Source of the DNA: Candidatus Methylaffinis lahnbergensis
GTDB lineage: Bacteria; Pseudomonadota; Alphaproteobacteria; Rhizobiales; Beijerinckiaceae
Direction: 5' to 3'
Assembly (NCBI GenBank): GCA_002890675.1
Contig: PEFW01000030.1
Location: forward strand, 1-35,315
Length of the DNA: 35,315 bases
Of the stretch, positions 8,729 to 17,128 are shown piece by piece (position 1 is the first letter of the stretch; each line of letters opens with the position of its first letter). Position numbers and translations under genes: made by a program. The notes under the pieces were generated by a model. That model made no database searches. It worked only from the letters and a program-made list of their open reading frames with translations, and was not told where the DNA came from.

Positions 8729-9412
8729 TTGCAACAAAGCAAAAAACCTCCCGCCACCACCCTCGACCGCCTTACCTTGGTGCGTGCCCGCATCGCCCGC
8801 GCGGCGCGTGACGCCGGACGCGAGCCGCAAGACGTGACCCTCGTTTGCGTCTCCAAGACTTTTGCCGCGCAAGACATTGCGCCCGTGATCGGCGCCGGAG
8901 AGCGGGTTTTTGGCGAGAACCGAGTCCAGGAGGCGCTAGAAAAATGGCCGCCGCTCAAGGCGGACAATCCCGGCCTCGAACTCCATCTCATCGGCCCCCT
9001 GCAATCCAATAAGGCGCATGACGCGGTCCTCCTTTTCGATGTGATCGAGACCGTGGACCGGGAAAAGATCGCCAAGGCGCTCGCCTCGGAAATTCAAAAA
9101 ACCTCCCGCCATCCAAAGCTTTATGTCCAGGTCAATACCGGCGCCGAGCCGCAAAAGGCGGGTGTTCTTCCGCAAGAGGCGGACGCCTTCATCGCGAACT
9201 GCCGTAAAAATTTCGACCTCGAAATTTCGGGTTTGATGTGCATTCCGCCCCTCGACGATCAGGCCTCACCGCATTTCGCGTTTTTAAACCAGATCGCCGC
9301 GCGCAATGGGATTTTGGCGCTCTCGATGGGCATGAGCGCCGATTTCGAGCTCGCGATAGAGCTCGGCGCGACCCATGTAAGGATCGGCAGTTCGATTTTT
9401 GGTGAACGCTGA
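8729..9412 (+). CDS. yggS: YggS/PLPBP-family PLP homeostasis protein
   Basis: This encodes 227 residues of the alanine-racemase-like, single-domain YggS/PROSC family. These proteins bind pyridoxal phosphate without known catalysis and buffer cellular PLP. The PLP lysine is K43 in VCVSKTF. Other signatures are FGENRVQEALEKW, LHLIGPLQSNKA, VQVNTGAEPQKAGV, GLMCIPP and, at the end, ATHVRIGSSIFGER, which carries the phosphate-binding Ser and Gly. No in-frame ATG exists near the start. The TTG at 8729 is preceded by AAAGG, and the protein start then has normal length, so TTG initiation is likely. It sits 11 bp after the secreted-protein gene and 8 bp before a methyltransferase gene, so all three probably share a transcript. 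Confidence 0.92.
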   Translation: MQQSKKPPATTLDRLTLVRARIARAARDAGREPQDVTLVCVSKTFAAQDIAPVIGAGERVFGENRVQEALEKWPPLKADNPGLELHLIGPLQSNKAHDAVLLFDVIETVDREKIAKALASEIQKTSRHPKLYVQVNTGAEPQKAGVLPQEADAFIANCRKNFDLEISGLMCIPPLDDQASPHFAFLNQIAARNGILALSMGMSADFELAIELGATHVRIGSSIFGER

Positions 9413-9420
9413 GGCAAGCC

Positions 9421-10005
9421 ATGACAAACAACACGCAAGCCCATTGGGACCGTATCTATGAAACTAAGGCCGGGAACGAGCTGAGCTGGTTTCAAGAGCA
9501 TCCGGCCATCTCGCTTGATCTCATCCGGGCAACTGGTGCTAAACCCGGCGCCGCGATTATCGATATCGGCGGCGGCGAATCGCGGTTGGTGGACGCCCTT
9601 TCGGACGAGGGCTTTCACGCTCTCACCATTCTCGACCTTTCCGAAGGCGCGCTTGCGGCCGCCAAGGCCAGGCTCGGGCCAAGGTCCGCAAAAATGGCGT
9701 GGATCACCGCCGACGTAACCGCCTGGGAGCCATCGGAAACGTATGATCTGTGGCACGACCGCGCGGCGTTTCATTTTCTCACCGAAGCCGCTGCCCGCCA
9801 GGCCTATGCGGAGCGCGTGGCCAAGGCCGTGCGGCCCGGCGGCTATGTCATCATCGGTCTTCCCGTCCTGCGACATGACGCCGCTTCTATCGGCGCCGTT
9901 CTCGGTGAAGGGTTCGAACTCGTCCAGTCCCGCCGCCACGATCATGTGACGCCGGCAGGCAGGACGCGACGGTTCCAGTTTAGTCTTTTCCGGCGCGAAC
10001 ACTGA
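9421..10005 (+). CDS. Class I SAM-dependent methyltransferase
   Basis: This encodes 194 residues. The Rossmann-type methyltransferase motif I is at 47-54 (IDIGGGES), motif II ends in the acidic residue of TILDLS (about 69-74), and a motif IV-like segment is YDLWHDRAAFHFL. The start MTNNTQAHWDRIYETK with SWFQ shortly after is typical of the small bacterial 'HWDxxY…SWFQ' methyltransferase group related to thiopurine- and tellurite-resistance enzymes. The substrate is not known. It follows yggS by 8 bp on the same strand and is likely cotranscribed. There is no membrane segment, so it should be cytosolic. Family is confident, substrate unknown. Confidence 0.88.
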   Translation: MTNNTQAHWDRIYETKAGNELSWFQEHPAISLDLIRATGAKPGAAIIDIGGGESRLVDALSDEGFHALTILDLSEGALAAAKARLGPRSAKMAWITADVTAWEPSETYDLWHDRAAFHFLTEAAARQAYAERVAKAVRPGGYVIIGLPVLRHDAASIGAVLGEGFELVQSRRHDHVTPAGRTRRFQFSLFRREH

Positions 10006-10205
10006 ACCACACTGCTGGTCTCGACGGCCCGGCGGTTTCCTTTCGATCGTGATCGAGATCGAGGGCAAAATGTTCGCAAATTTGTCATCGAAAACGGACG
10101 AACATGTGGAAACATCGCGCCTGCGGGTTTGCCTTGCCGTTTCGAACGAATGCGCCCTAAAGTTGCTGCCGCAATGGACCACCTCGATAAGCGAGTCTCA
10201 GATAT

Positions 10206-11270
10206 ATGGCGTCCTCCAATGTCTCCGCGAATAGCAACAAGCCGGTTCCTCACGGAAAGATCGGCATTCTGCTCGTCAACCTTGGCACGCCGGATGCCCC
10301 CCGTTTCTGGCCGGTGCGCCAGTTTCTCAAGGAGTTTTTGTCGGACCGGCGGGTTATCGAGACGCCACGGATTTTCTGGTGGCCGATTCTGCACTTTATC
10401 ATTCTGGTCCTGCGCCCGCGCCGGATCGCCAAGCACTATGCCGCGATCTGGAACAAGGAGACGGGCGAGGGTCCACTGAAGGCGATAACCCGGTCGCAGG
10501 CCGAAAAGCTCGCGGCTTGGATCGGGGCAGGGGGCCTTGATCCTAAACGACAGCACACGGCGCGCGAAACATTCTTCATCGCTTGGGCGATGCGCTATCG
10601 CAAGCCGGACATCGCGCAAGGAATCGTGACCCTCAAGGAGCATGGCTGCACGAGAATCCTGGTCCTGCCGCTTTATCCGCAATATGCCGCCGCCACGACG
10701 GCGAGCGTCCATGACAAAATCTTCGAAACATTGAAAGCGATTCGCTGGCAACCGGCGGTGCGGATTGCGCCACCCTATTTCGACGACCGCACCTATATCG
10801 ACGTTCTGGCGACTTCCCTTCGGGCCGGGATAGCGCGCCTCGATTTCGTTCCCGATACGATCCTGGTTTCCTTCCACGGCCTGCCGAAGGAGTCGGTCGC
10901 CAAGGGCGATCCTTATTACGGCCAATGCCTCGAGACATGGCGGCTCTTGCGCGAAGACCTCGGGCTTGGCGCAGACCGCTGTCCGATCAGCTTTCAATCA
11001 CGGTTCGGCGCAAAGGAATGGCTGCAACCCTATACGGCGGCGATAGTCAAGAGTCTCGCCTCCCAGGGGACCAAGGGCTTGGTTGTTATCACGCCTGGGT
11101 TTTCCGCCGATTGCCTCGAAACCCTCTATGAACTCGACGCCGAATGTTGCGAGATTTTCCTTGAAAACGGGGGCAAGAATTTTGCCGTCATCCCTTGCCT
11201 CAACGATAGCGAACTAGGCATGATGCTCATTCACGAGCTGGTCGCACGCGAGCTGAAGGGCTGGATCTAG
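10206..11270 (+). CDS. hemH: Ferrochelatase
   Basis: This encodes 354 residues, matching HemH, which inserts Fe(II) into protoporphyrin IX as the last step of protoheme synthesis. Signatures: ILLVNLGTPDAP at 21-32, the LPLYPQY strand at 154-160, catalytic H224 in VSFHGLP, and E305 in SADCLETLYELD. All expected residues are present and there is no frame break. The segment VRQFLKEFLSD near the start is also diagnostic. It begins about 200 bp after the methyltransferase gene, which leaves room for its own promoter. I could not identify an iron-responsive operator there. A terminator for the opposite strand lies just past its stop codon. Assignment is certain. Confidence 0.96.
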   Translation: MASSNVSANSNKPVPHGKIGILLVNLGTPDAPRFWPVRQFLKEFLSDRRVIETPRIFWWPILHFIILVLRPRRIAKHYAAIWNKETGEGPLKAITRSQAEKLAAWIGAGGLDPKRQHTARETFFIAWAMRYRKPDIAQGIVTLKEHGCTRILVLPLYPQYAAATTASVHDKIFETLKAIRWQPAVRIAPPYFDDRTYIDVLATSLRAGIARLDFVPDTILVSFHGLPKESVAKGDPYYGQCLETWRLLREDLGLGADRCPISFQSRFGAKEWLQPYTAAIVKSLASQGTKGLVVITPGFSADCLETLYELDAECCEIFLENGGKNFAVIPCLNDSELGMMLIHELVARELKGWI

Positions 11271-11329
11271 ATGCGACCGCTCAACTGGCGGAGCTAGAGC
11301 GCTTCTCGATCACGTGAAATCCCAGCACA

Positions 11330-11359
11330 GATAAAGAAATCCCCCATATTCAAGGGGAT
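11330..11359 (-). terminator. Rho-independent-type terminator for the dehydrogenase gene
   Basis: ATCCCC at 11339-11344 pairs with GGGGAT at 11354-11359. Read on the minus strand the hairpin is followed by the T-rich run ATTTCTTTAT. It lies just 3' of the minus-strand dehydrogenase gene whose stop is at 11366. The stem is short, so strength is uncertain; on the plus strand there is no T-run. Confidence 0.45.
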
Positions 11360-11365
11360 CAACGT

Positions 11366-12253
11366 CTATGTATGGGTCACCCCGGCATCTGCGGCGGCGC
11401 GTTTTGCGATGGCCGACCAGTCTAGTTCGCCGTCGCCGTGGGCGAGCGCAGCCAGAAACCGGTCACGCAGGATTCCCGCGAAGGGCAAAGGCACCTCGAG
11501 TTTCTCGGCCGCAAGCTGAACCAGCCGATTGTCTTTCTGGCCGAGCGCCATCTTAAAACCGGTAGGGGAAAACCTGCCTGCGAGGATCATTTCGCCGTAC
11601 GTCCTATAGACCGGCGCGGCGAACAGCGTCTCGGTCAGGAACTCGTGAACCTTGCTCATCTCAATTCCGCCTTTCGTGGTCAGGCAGAAGGCTTCGGCGA
11701 GGCTTTCGATGACACAGGTGATGAGAAAATTGCCGGTGAGCTTGAGCAAATTGGCCTGCGCGGGCGTGTCGCCGATGACAAAGCTTCTCTGTCCCACCGC
11801 ATCCAACGCCGGTCGGATTCGCTCGACCGCATCGGCGGTGCCGGCCACCGCGATGAAGAGCTTGCCCGCTTGCGCCTGATCTGGCCGGCCGAACACCGTC
11901 GCGGCGACAAATCCCTGACCTCGTTCGGCATGAGCACTAGTAAGGCGCTCGGACAGCGCCACCGAGATCGTGCTCATCGAGACATGCGCTGCGCCCTTGT
12001 CGAGCCCATCGGCAAGACCATTCTCGCCGAACGTCACGGAGTAGACCGCCTCGTCGTCCGCAAGCATGGTGATTGCAATCTCGGCGCCCCTCGCGGCCTC
12101 CGCCGGGGTCGCCGCGATCTTCGCGCCTTGCGCTTGGATTGCTTCGGCTGGTCCCGGACTCCGGTTCCATGCTATCACCGTGTGTCCATGCTTGATGAGG
12201 TTGCGCGCCATGCCGCTGCCCATCCCGCCCAGTCCGAGGAACGCGATGTTCAT
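11366..12253 (-). CDS. NAD(P)-dependent beta-hydroxyacid dehydrogenase family
   Basis: From the ATG at 12253 this is 295 residues. A longer frame exists, but AAGGGAG lies 7 nt upstream of 12253 and the protein starts exactly at the Rossmann strand (MNIAFLGLGGMGSGMA, glycines at 7-12). Catalytic K171 and N175 are in KLTGNF, as in 3-hydroxyisobutyrate dehydrogenase and glyoxylate/succinic semialdehyde reductase relatives. The substrate loop STISVALSERL is present, while the usual APVSGG segment is replaced by ATVFGRP, so the substrate cannot be assigned. The whole protein has the length of the family. It stands between the hemH terminator region and the broken phosphoesterase gene on the same strand; whether it is cotranscribed with the latter is unclear. 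Confidence 0.88.
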   Translation of the reverse strand: MNIAFLGLGGMGSGMARNLIKHGHTVIAWNRSPGPAEAIQAQGAKIAATPAEAARGAEIAITMLADDEAVYSVTFGENGLADGLDKGAAHVSMSTISVALSERLTSAHAERGQGFVAATVFGRPDQAQAGKLFIAVAGTADAVERIRPALDAVGQRSFVIGDTPAQANLLKLTGNFLITCVIESLAEAFCLTTKGGIEMSKVHEFLTETLFAAPVYRTYGEMILAGRFSPTGFKMALGQKDNRLVQLAAEKLEVPLPFAGILRDRFLAALAHGDGELDWSAIAKRAAADAGVTHT

Positions 12254-12337
12254 TGTCCTACTCCCTTGTCTGCCATTGAGGGAAAACGCAGAAAGCTTCG
12301 ATCGCAGTCGCACGGAGCGTGGCCCCAAAGGCTGTTC

Positions 12338-14454
12338 CTAATTGTCGTCGGGATAGGTCTTGGGCAAAGGATTAAAACCGGGCGGGATGGTGTTCGCGAT
12401 GTCTTGCCGCCTGTCCTCGGTCACAATTCCGAGCGTCGCGCAACCGCGCGAGCCATAGTGCGGGAAGGAAGTGACCGCCTCGTCCGCAATGCTTGCATAG
12501 CTGCCGGGCAACAAGGGTTCAAGCCCGAGCAATCGTTTGGGATCGAAGGCGGAAAGAAGATCGCCGCTGATCTGCGAGTTGATGTCGCGCGGCCCCAGAT
12601 AATTTTGAACGACGCCATTTGGACCGTTGAACGGCGGCGCGCGTCCCGCCGCGAGCGCCTGCGCCTCGTCGGGCAGGTTCGCGAGCGCGGGCAGTCCGAA
12701 GATGGCGTTGATCGTCTCGATCACCGCGTTGTGGTCGCCTTCGACATGGGAGACGGCATGAACGCGCGCATAGGGCGAAATCACGATGAGCGGCACGCGA
12801 ATCCCGCGCGCGAGCGGCAAGCCATCCGGCCCATAGGACAAAATGCGCGGTGGCACGTGATCGTATAAACCATCCGATTCGTCATAGGTTATGATGGTCG
12901 CGCTTTGTTTCCAGATCTCGGGGTTGCCGGCGATCGTGTTGACGACCCGCGCCGCCATCGCTTCGCTGATCTGGCGGTCGCTATAGCCTGGATGGTCATC
13001 ATCGCCCCTCATTGCCCGGATCTTTTGGGCCTTGTTTGGGGGCGTGCCGGGACGGACATAAGGCTCTTGCTTGGCGATATTGGCGTAGCCGCCACGGAGG
13101 TAGAAAACCCCGCCGTCCGGCGGAAGCGCGCCAGCCGCCATGTCGGTGAAGAAATCATCAAGGCCGCGGAAATTGCCCTTGAGCGCGGGGTTATTCGCGA
13201 TGTAGCCAAAAAATTGCGGAGCCTCGTGATGACTGATGTAACTGTCGTGCGAGGCGGTGGCAGCGTTGTCCGTCGGCTCGCGGTCGTAGCCTTCCTCGTA
13301 CCAGCGCCAAGCGACCGGATTTCCACTATGGGTAGCTATAAACTCAATATCCCGTTTGATGCCGGACAAATCATTTTTTTGGTCGAGATCCTGGCTCATC
13401 ACTGCCTTAGCGTTGCGCCCGAGAAGAGTGAGCGCTAGCGAAGCGAAGTTGAGGTTAGTGGCGACGTCGTTATCTTGATAGGGCTCCTTCGCCCCCGCCG
13501 GCTCTCTGTTCATTACCGTGCTATCGAATTGCGAACCATGGAAAGGCTCGGGATCAGTGACGAGAGGCGCTTGAATTGTGCCGGGTTGATTGCGGGCGAT
13601 ATAGGACCGGCCGTTAGGCCCGTGCTTCACCCATTGCGTTTCGCCGGCCTGGCCGGAGATCATGGCAACCGCGTTTGGTGTCGAGGGCGAATCTTCGGTC
13701 GCAAAAATATTGTCGAAGAGAACGAACCGGCTGGCATACTGCCAAAGGAATGGAATGGTGTCGCAATCAACATGCGACATGACGAGACGCGCGAATTGCT
13801 TACCCCGAGCCTCGTTCATGGTACCGCCCTTCACCGCAAAACGACTATATTCGTCGAGCGCGAATTGATTCATCAAGGCGACGTTGCCGGAAACGTGAAG
13901 CTTTCGCGCCAGGCCAATATGGCTATGATCGACGCTGTCGACGGCATTGGCGTTTTCATTGGGACCAATCAGAAATGGCTCGACGGCTACCAGCTCCCCG
14001 GTAGCGAAACTCTTGTATGTCTGGGCGAAGCCTGGCGTATCGTTGGGAGCGCGCGGCTGCCGGCCGTCCGAGTAAACCCGTTCGCTCCCGGAAATGTCCC
14101 AAAATAATTATCGAACGACTCGTTTTCTTGGAAAATCACGAAAACATATTTCACCGCCGCGCGAAGGCGCTCGATCGTCTGTTCCCTGGAAAGGCGCGGC
14201 TCCGCACTCTTCGTCCAGTCTCGGTAAAATGGCATGACATCGGGACCTGGATCGGGTTGCAAGGTCACGGATGGAATGTCCGCTTCCTGCGCCAAACTCA
14301 TCGTCGCGAGGCAAATTTGCGCCAAAGCTGCCGCAACCGAGGCGGCACAAGAATAGAGAAAAAATCGCGGCACGCGCCCCCCAATACCTCTGGCCCAAGC
14401 AAGTGAAGGTTTGCTCTCCTTTTTGACGATGCTTGGATGACAGGGAAGTGTCAT
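12338..14454 (-). pseudogene. Secreted phosphoesterase (AcpA/phospholipase C family), frameshifted
   Basis: Two minus-strand frames together make one protein of about 705 residues. The upstream part (start ATG 14454) has a signal peptide ending in MSLAQEA and the metal/nucleophile region VFVIFQENESFDNYFG. Just after FPGANG the frame is lost. The next frame, open from beyond 14101, resumes with VYSDGRQPRAPNDTPGF and runs through FDNIFATEDSPSTPNAV, ITYDESDGLYDHVPP and VPLIVISPYARVH to the stop at 12338. These are the motifs of PF04185 phosphoesterases. Adding one base to the CCC run at 14077-14079 restores a continuous frame. As given, translation ends soon after at an early stop. Such enzymes cleave phosphate esters or phospholipids in the periplasm or outside the cell. 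Whether the break is real or a sequencing error cannot be told from the window. Confidence 0.85.
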
Positions 14455-14578
14455 AACACGCCGGCGAAGGCAAGAAACCTCCGAAAACAAGTTGACTGTC
14501 TCTTGAGCTGCCGCCGCTGCTGGGTGGCTCTCCCAAACGCCGGCGCTCTTCAGGGCGCTCCCACGGCTGACGGCGCCC

Positions 14579-14606
14579 TTGCATGCGCCGCCGCATCCGC
14601 TATGAA
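14579..14606 (+). promoter_or_regulatory. Possible sigma70-type promoter for ndk
   Basis: TTGCAT at 14579-14584 and TATGAA at 14601-14606 are 16 bp apart and lie about 40 bp upstream of the ndk start. Both hexamers are fair matches to the housekeeping consensus. Nothing else supports it. Confidence 0.3.
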
Positions 14607-14644
14607 CCGGCGGTCAATTTTGGCCTTCTTTATCCAGGGACGTC

Positions 14645-15067
14645 ATGGCGATCGAACGTACTTTCTCCATATTGAAGCCCGATGCGACGCGGCGAAATCT
14701 GACCGGGGCGATCAACGCTTTGATCGAAAAGGCGGGGCTTCGCATCGTCGCGCAACGGCGTGTCCGGATGACTCGCGAGCAGGCGGAGACGTTTTACGCG
14801 GTCCATAAGGCGCGTCCGTTTTTTGGCGAACTTGTCGCGACGATGACCGCCGGGCCGGTGGTCGTGCAAGTGCTCGAAGGCGAGGACGCGATCGCAAAAT
14901 ACCGCGACGTGCTTGGCGAGACGGACCCAGCGAAGGCCGCGCCCGGCACGATCCGCAAGGAATTCGCCCTCTCGCTCGGCGAGAATTCGGCGCATGGGTC
15001 GGATAGCCCGGAGACCGCCGCAACCGAGATCGCGCAATGGTTCTCGGGCAATGAGATCATCGGATGA
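14645..15067 (+). CDS. ndk: Nucleoside diphosphate kinase
   Basis: This encodes 140 residues, the standard length of bacterial Ndk, which equalises NTP and dNTP pools by ping-pong phosphate transfer. K11 lies in the start motif [12 protein letters not shown], and the phospho-histidine is H117 in [10 protein letters not shown]. The helical [11 protein letters not shown] segment is intact, and the C-terminus ENEIIG-like ending (GNEIIG) is normal. An AGGGA Shine-Dalgarno sequence precedes the ATG. It converges on purN with 17 bp between stops. In Hyphomicrobiales ndk and the purMN genes are common neighbours. Assignment is certain. Confidence 0.97.
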   Translation: MAIERTFSILKPDATRRNLTGAINALIEKAGLRIVAQRRVRMTREQAETFYAVHKARPFFGELVATMTAGPVVVQVLEGEDAIAKYRDVLGETDPAKAAPGTIRKEFALSLGENSAHGSDSPETAATEIAQWFSGNEIIG

Positions 15068-15084
15068 TGGTCCGGCTTGCTTTC

Positions 15085-15744
15085 CTACCCTTTCAAAGGA
15101 ACCCGCGAGGGCACCGGCTCGGTCGCGGGATTGCTCGTAAATACCCGATTGCCTTGCACCCGCAGGCGGCCTTCGGCAAGGCGAGCGAGTGCGGCCGGAT
15201 AGATCGCGTGCTCTTCCGCGAGCACCCGGGCGGCGAGCGAATCTGGCGTATCGGAATCGAGCACTGCGACCGCCGCCTGCGCGATGATCGGGCCTTCGTC
15301 CATCGCGGGCTCCACGAAATGCACGGTGCAGCCGTGGATTTTTACGCCGTCCGCCAAGGCACGTTCATGAGTGTTGAGGCCGCGATAGGCAGGCAAAAGC
15401 GCCGGGTGAATGTTTAAAAGCCGCTCCGGCCATTGGCCGATGAACCAGGGCGTCAGAATCCGCATGAAACCGGCGAGGCAGATCAGCTCGATCCGATGCA
15501 ATTCAAGCAGCACTTGCATCGAACGCTCGAATTCTTCGCGCCCGGCATAGATCTTATGGTCGACGACTGCGCAGGCGACGCCGTTCTCCTTTGCGAAGGC
15601 CAATCCCGCGGCATCCGGCCGACTGGACAAGACAAGCGCGATTTCGGCAGGGTAAGATGGATCGCGCGCCCGTTCGACCAAGGCCCGCATGTTGGAGCCG
15701 CGGCCGGAAATTAGAATGGCGGTGCGTTTGCGCCGAAACGTCAC
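15085..15744 (-). CDS. purN: Phosphoribosylglycinamide formyltransferase
   Basis: This encodes 219 residues. It transfers the formyl group of 10-formyl-THF to GAR in purine synthesis. The catalytic triad is visible: N111 and H113 in NIHPALLPAYRG, and D149 in MDEGPII. The start ISGRGSNM binds the substrate phosphate. Initiation is at GTG 15744, and the GTG overlaps the TGA of the purM remnant (GTGA, 4 bp), so purN was translationally coupled to purM. With purM destroyed, purN translation now depends on ribosomes ending at the remnant's stops or on independent initiation; the amber and frameshift in the remnant could reduce its expression. The protein itself is intact. Confidence 0.95.
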   Translation of the reverse strand: MTFRRKRTAILISGRGSNMRALVERARDPSYPAEIALVLSSRPDAAGLAFAKENGVACAVVDHKIYAGREEFERSMQVLLELHRIELICLAGFMRILTPWFIGQWPERLLNIHPALLPAYRGLNTHERALADGVKIHGCTVHFVEPAMDEGPIIAQAAVAVLDSDTPDSLAARVLAEEHAIYPAALARLAEGRLRVQGNRVFTSNPATEPVPSRVPLKG

Positions 15745-16029
15745 AACGCGAGCCGCCCGGAATAGCCGACCATCTCGCCCGCCTCAATCGCCACGACGTG
15801 GCCGAGCGTGACCGCGTTTTCTGTCCCCGAGCGAAAGGCGCGCAAAACCTGGGCGGCCTAGCCCGAATCGACAATGACAATCATTCCGATGCCGCAATTG
15901 AACGTGCGCGGCATCCGCGCCGAGCCGCCTTGTGGCCCGCGCGAGCGGTTTGATCTTTTCGACCATGGCATTGCCGGCATCAATATCGACTCCGGCGTCG
16001 GCATAGGTGAGGCCATTCTTATTTTTCAT
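15741..16029 (-). pseudogene. purM: purM remnant with large internal deletion
   Basis: From ATG 16029 the first 40 or so codons read as a normal PurM (AIR synthetase) N-terminus: [33 protein letters not shown]. The sequence then jumps, in the +1 frame, straight to the PurM C-terminus: [17 protein letters not shown], then [20 protein letters not shown] and GYSGRLAL with TGA at 15741. PurM is normally about 345-360 residues; roughly 245 codons, including the whole ATP/FGAM core, are missing. The junction shifts the frame, and the C-terminal part also carries an in-frame TAG at 15858-15860. So there are three independent lesions: deletion, frameshift and amber stop. The gene cannot make an active enzyme. 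Its stop still overlaps purN, showing the ancestral purMN operon. Confidence 0.93.
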
Positions 16030-16437
16030 ATCTATCCTGTGCCAACTCCGCGAGTGTGCGCGTTCGTTCCCGTTTCACGCGGCGAAAAGAGCGAAAGGTA
16101 GTTGAATCAACGATTTTTTCTCGATTACAGAAGCGGCTTGCCGGAATTTGCTCTAATCCCTGGCGCCTGCCAAGGCAAGATCGCCGAAGTTCGCCGCACG
16201 GGCCCAAACCGCGCTATTGGGATCGGATAGCAGTCATGTTAGACGCATGGACGGGTACTCCTCGTGGTCCTTGGCAAACCGCCCGCCGTTGAATAGAGCA
16301 AGGCCTCTCCGCGGACACTCTGGATTAAGAACTCTGGCAAGCTTCTTTGCGATCCGGGCGGACTGGCCGTGGCGGGACGGGAGGTGCAATCGCGGCAATT
16401 CATCCAAGCTGCCAATTCAATATTCTGAACCGGAGCG
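16030..16437. other. Intergenic region between purM remnant and pgsA-like gene
   Basis: No gene is supported. Short frames on both strands lack motifs and ribosome-binding sites. The stretch should contain the divergent promoters of the former purMN operon and of the plus-strand CDP-alcohol transferase gene, but I could not pick out a convincing pair of hexamers. Confidence 0.4.
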
Positions 16438-16983
16438 ATGCTTTCCTATTACCGCAGTCTGCCCAACCTGATCACGCTCGGCCGCCTCGTGCTCGCGCCG
16501 GCGATCGTCGCGCTGATCGCCGCGCAGCGCTGGAAGGAGGCCTGCATCGTCTTCATCATCGCGGGCCTGTCCGACGCGGTCGATGGCTGGCTTGCCAATA
16601 CCTTCGATCTTGAGAGCGAACTCGGCGCTTATCTCGATCCCTTGGCCGACAAGGCGCTGATCGTCTCTATCTATGTCTCGCTCGCCATCGCCGAAGTGCT
16701 TTCCGCGCCGATCGCTATCCTCGTCGTCGCGCGCGATATCATGATAATTGGCGCCTTCATGATTTCCCTCATCATGCGCAAGCCGATAAAGGTCAAACCG
16801 CTGACGATCTCGAAGTTCACAACGGCCGCGCAAATAAGCTTTGCGGCGATGGTTCTCGGCGTCAAGGCATTCGATTTTCCGGCCGGCGCCTGGTTCGATA
16901 TTTCGCTGTATGCGGTAGCGGCGCTGACCCTTGCCTCGACAGCGGCCTATGTTGGCCAGTGGATCAAACACATGAATCTTTGA
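16438..16983 (+). CDS. CDP-alcohol phosphatidyltransferase family protein (PgsA-like)
   Basis: This encodes 181 residues with four to six membrane helices. The family motif D-x2-D-G-x2-A-R…G-x3-D-x3-D is seen as D46, D49, G50, A53, then G63, D67 and D71. The usual arginine after A53 is N54 here. These enzymes swap CMP for an alcohol on CDP-diacylglycerol (phosphatidylglycerophosphate, cardiolipin or related lipids). Size and context (next to an AI-2E permease and hdaA in Hyphomicrobiales) fit the small PgsA-like paralogue rather than the main PgsA. The ATG follows GGAG at only 2-nt spacing, which is unusually tight, but no better start exists. Exact product unknown. Confidence 0.85.
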   Translation: MLSYYRSLPNLITLGRLVLAPAIVALIAAQRWKEACIVFIIAGLSDAVDGWLANTFDLESELGAYLDPLADKALIVSIYVSLAIAEVLSAPIAILVVARDIMIIGAFMISLIMRKPIKVKPLTISKFTTAAQISFAAMVLGVKAFDFPAGAWFDISLYAVAALTLASTAAYVGQWIKHMNL

Positions 16984-17128
16984 CGCGACCGCGGCAGGTG
17001 GAAGCGAGGGGACCCGCTAAATTTTTCCCGGCACCGCGAAGAGACGCTGTTCCTTCCCCACGGCCGCGATGCCTAGCTCTATCGGTCACCGCCCGAATCG
17101 TTGTGTAATGCCATGGGTACAGGAAACC

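Noticed and set aside
10066..10120. Possible LexA box (GAAC repeated) upstream of hemH
   Set aside because: The second half-site reads AAAC rather than GAAC at the required spacing, so it does not meet the alphaproteobacterial consensus.
11438..12868. Open plus-strand frame of 476 codons
   Set aside because: Antisense to the dehydrogenase and phosphoesterase genes; composition typical of a shadow frame.
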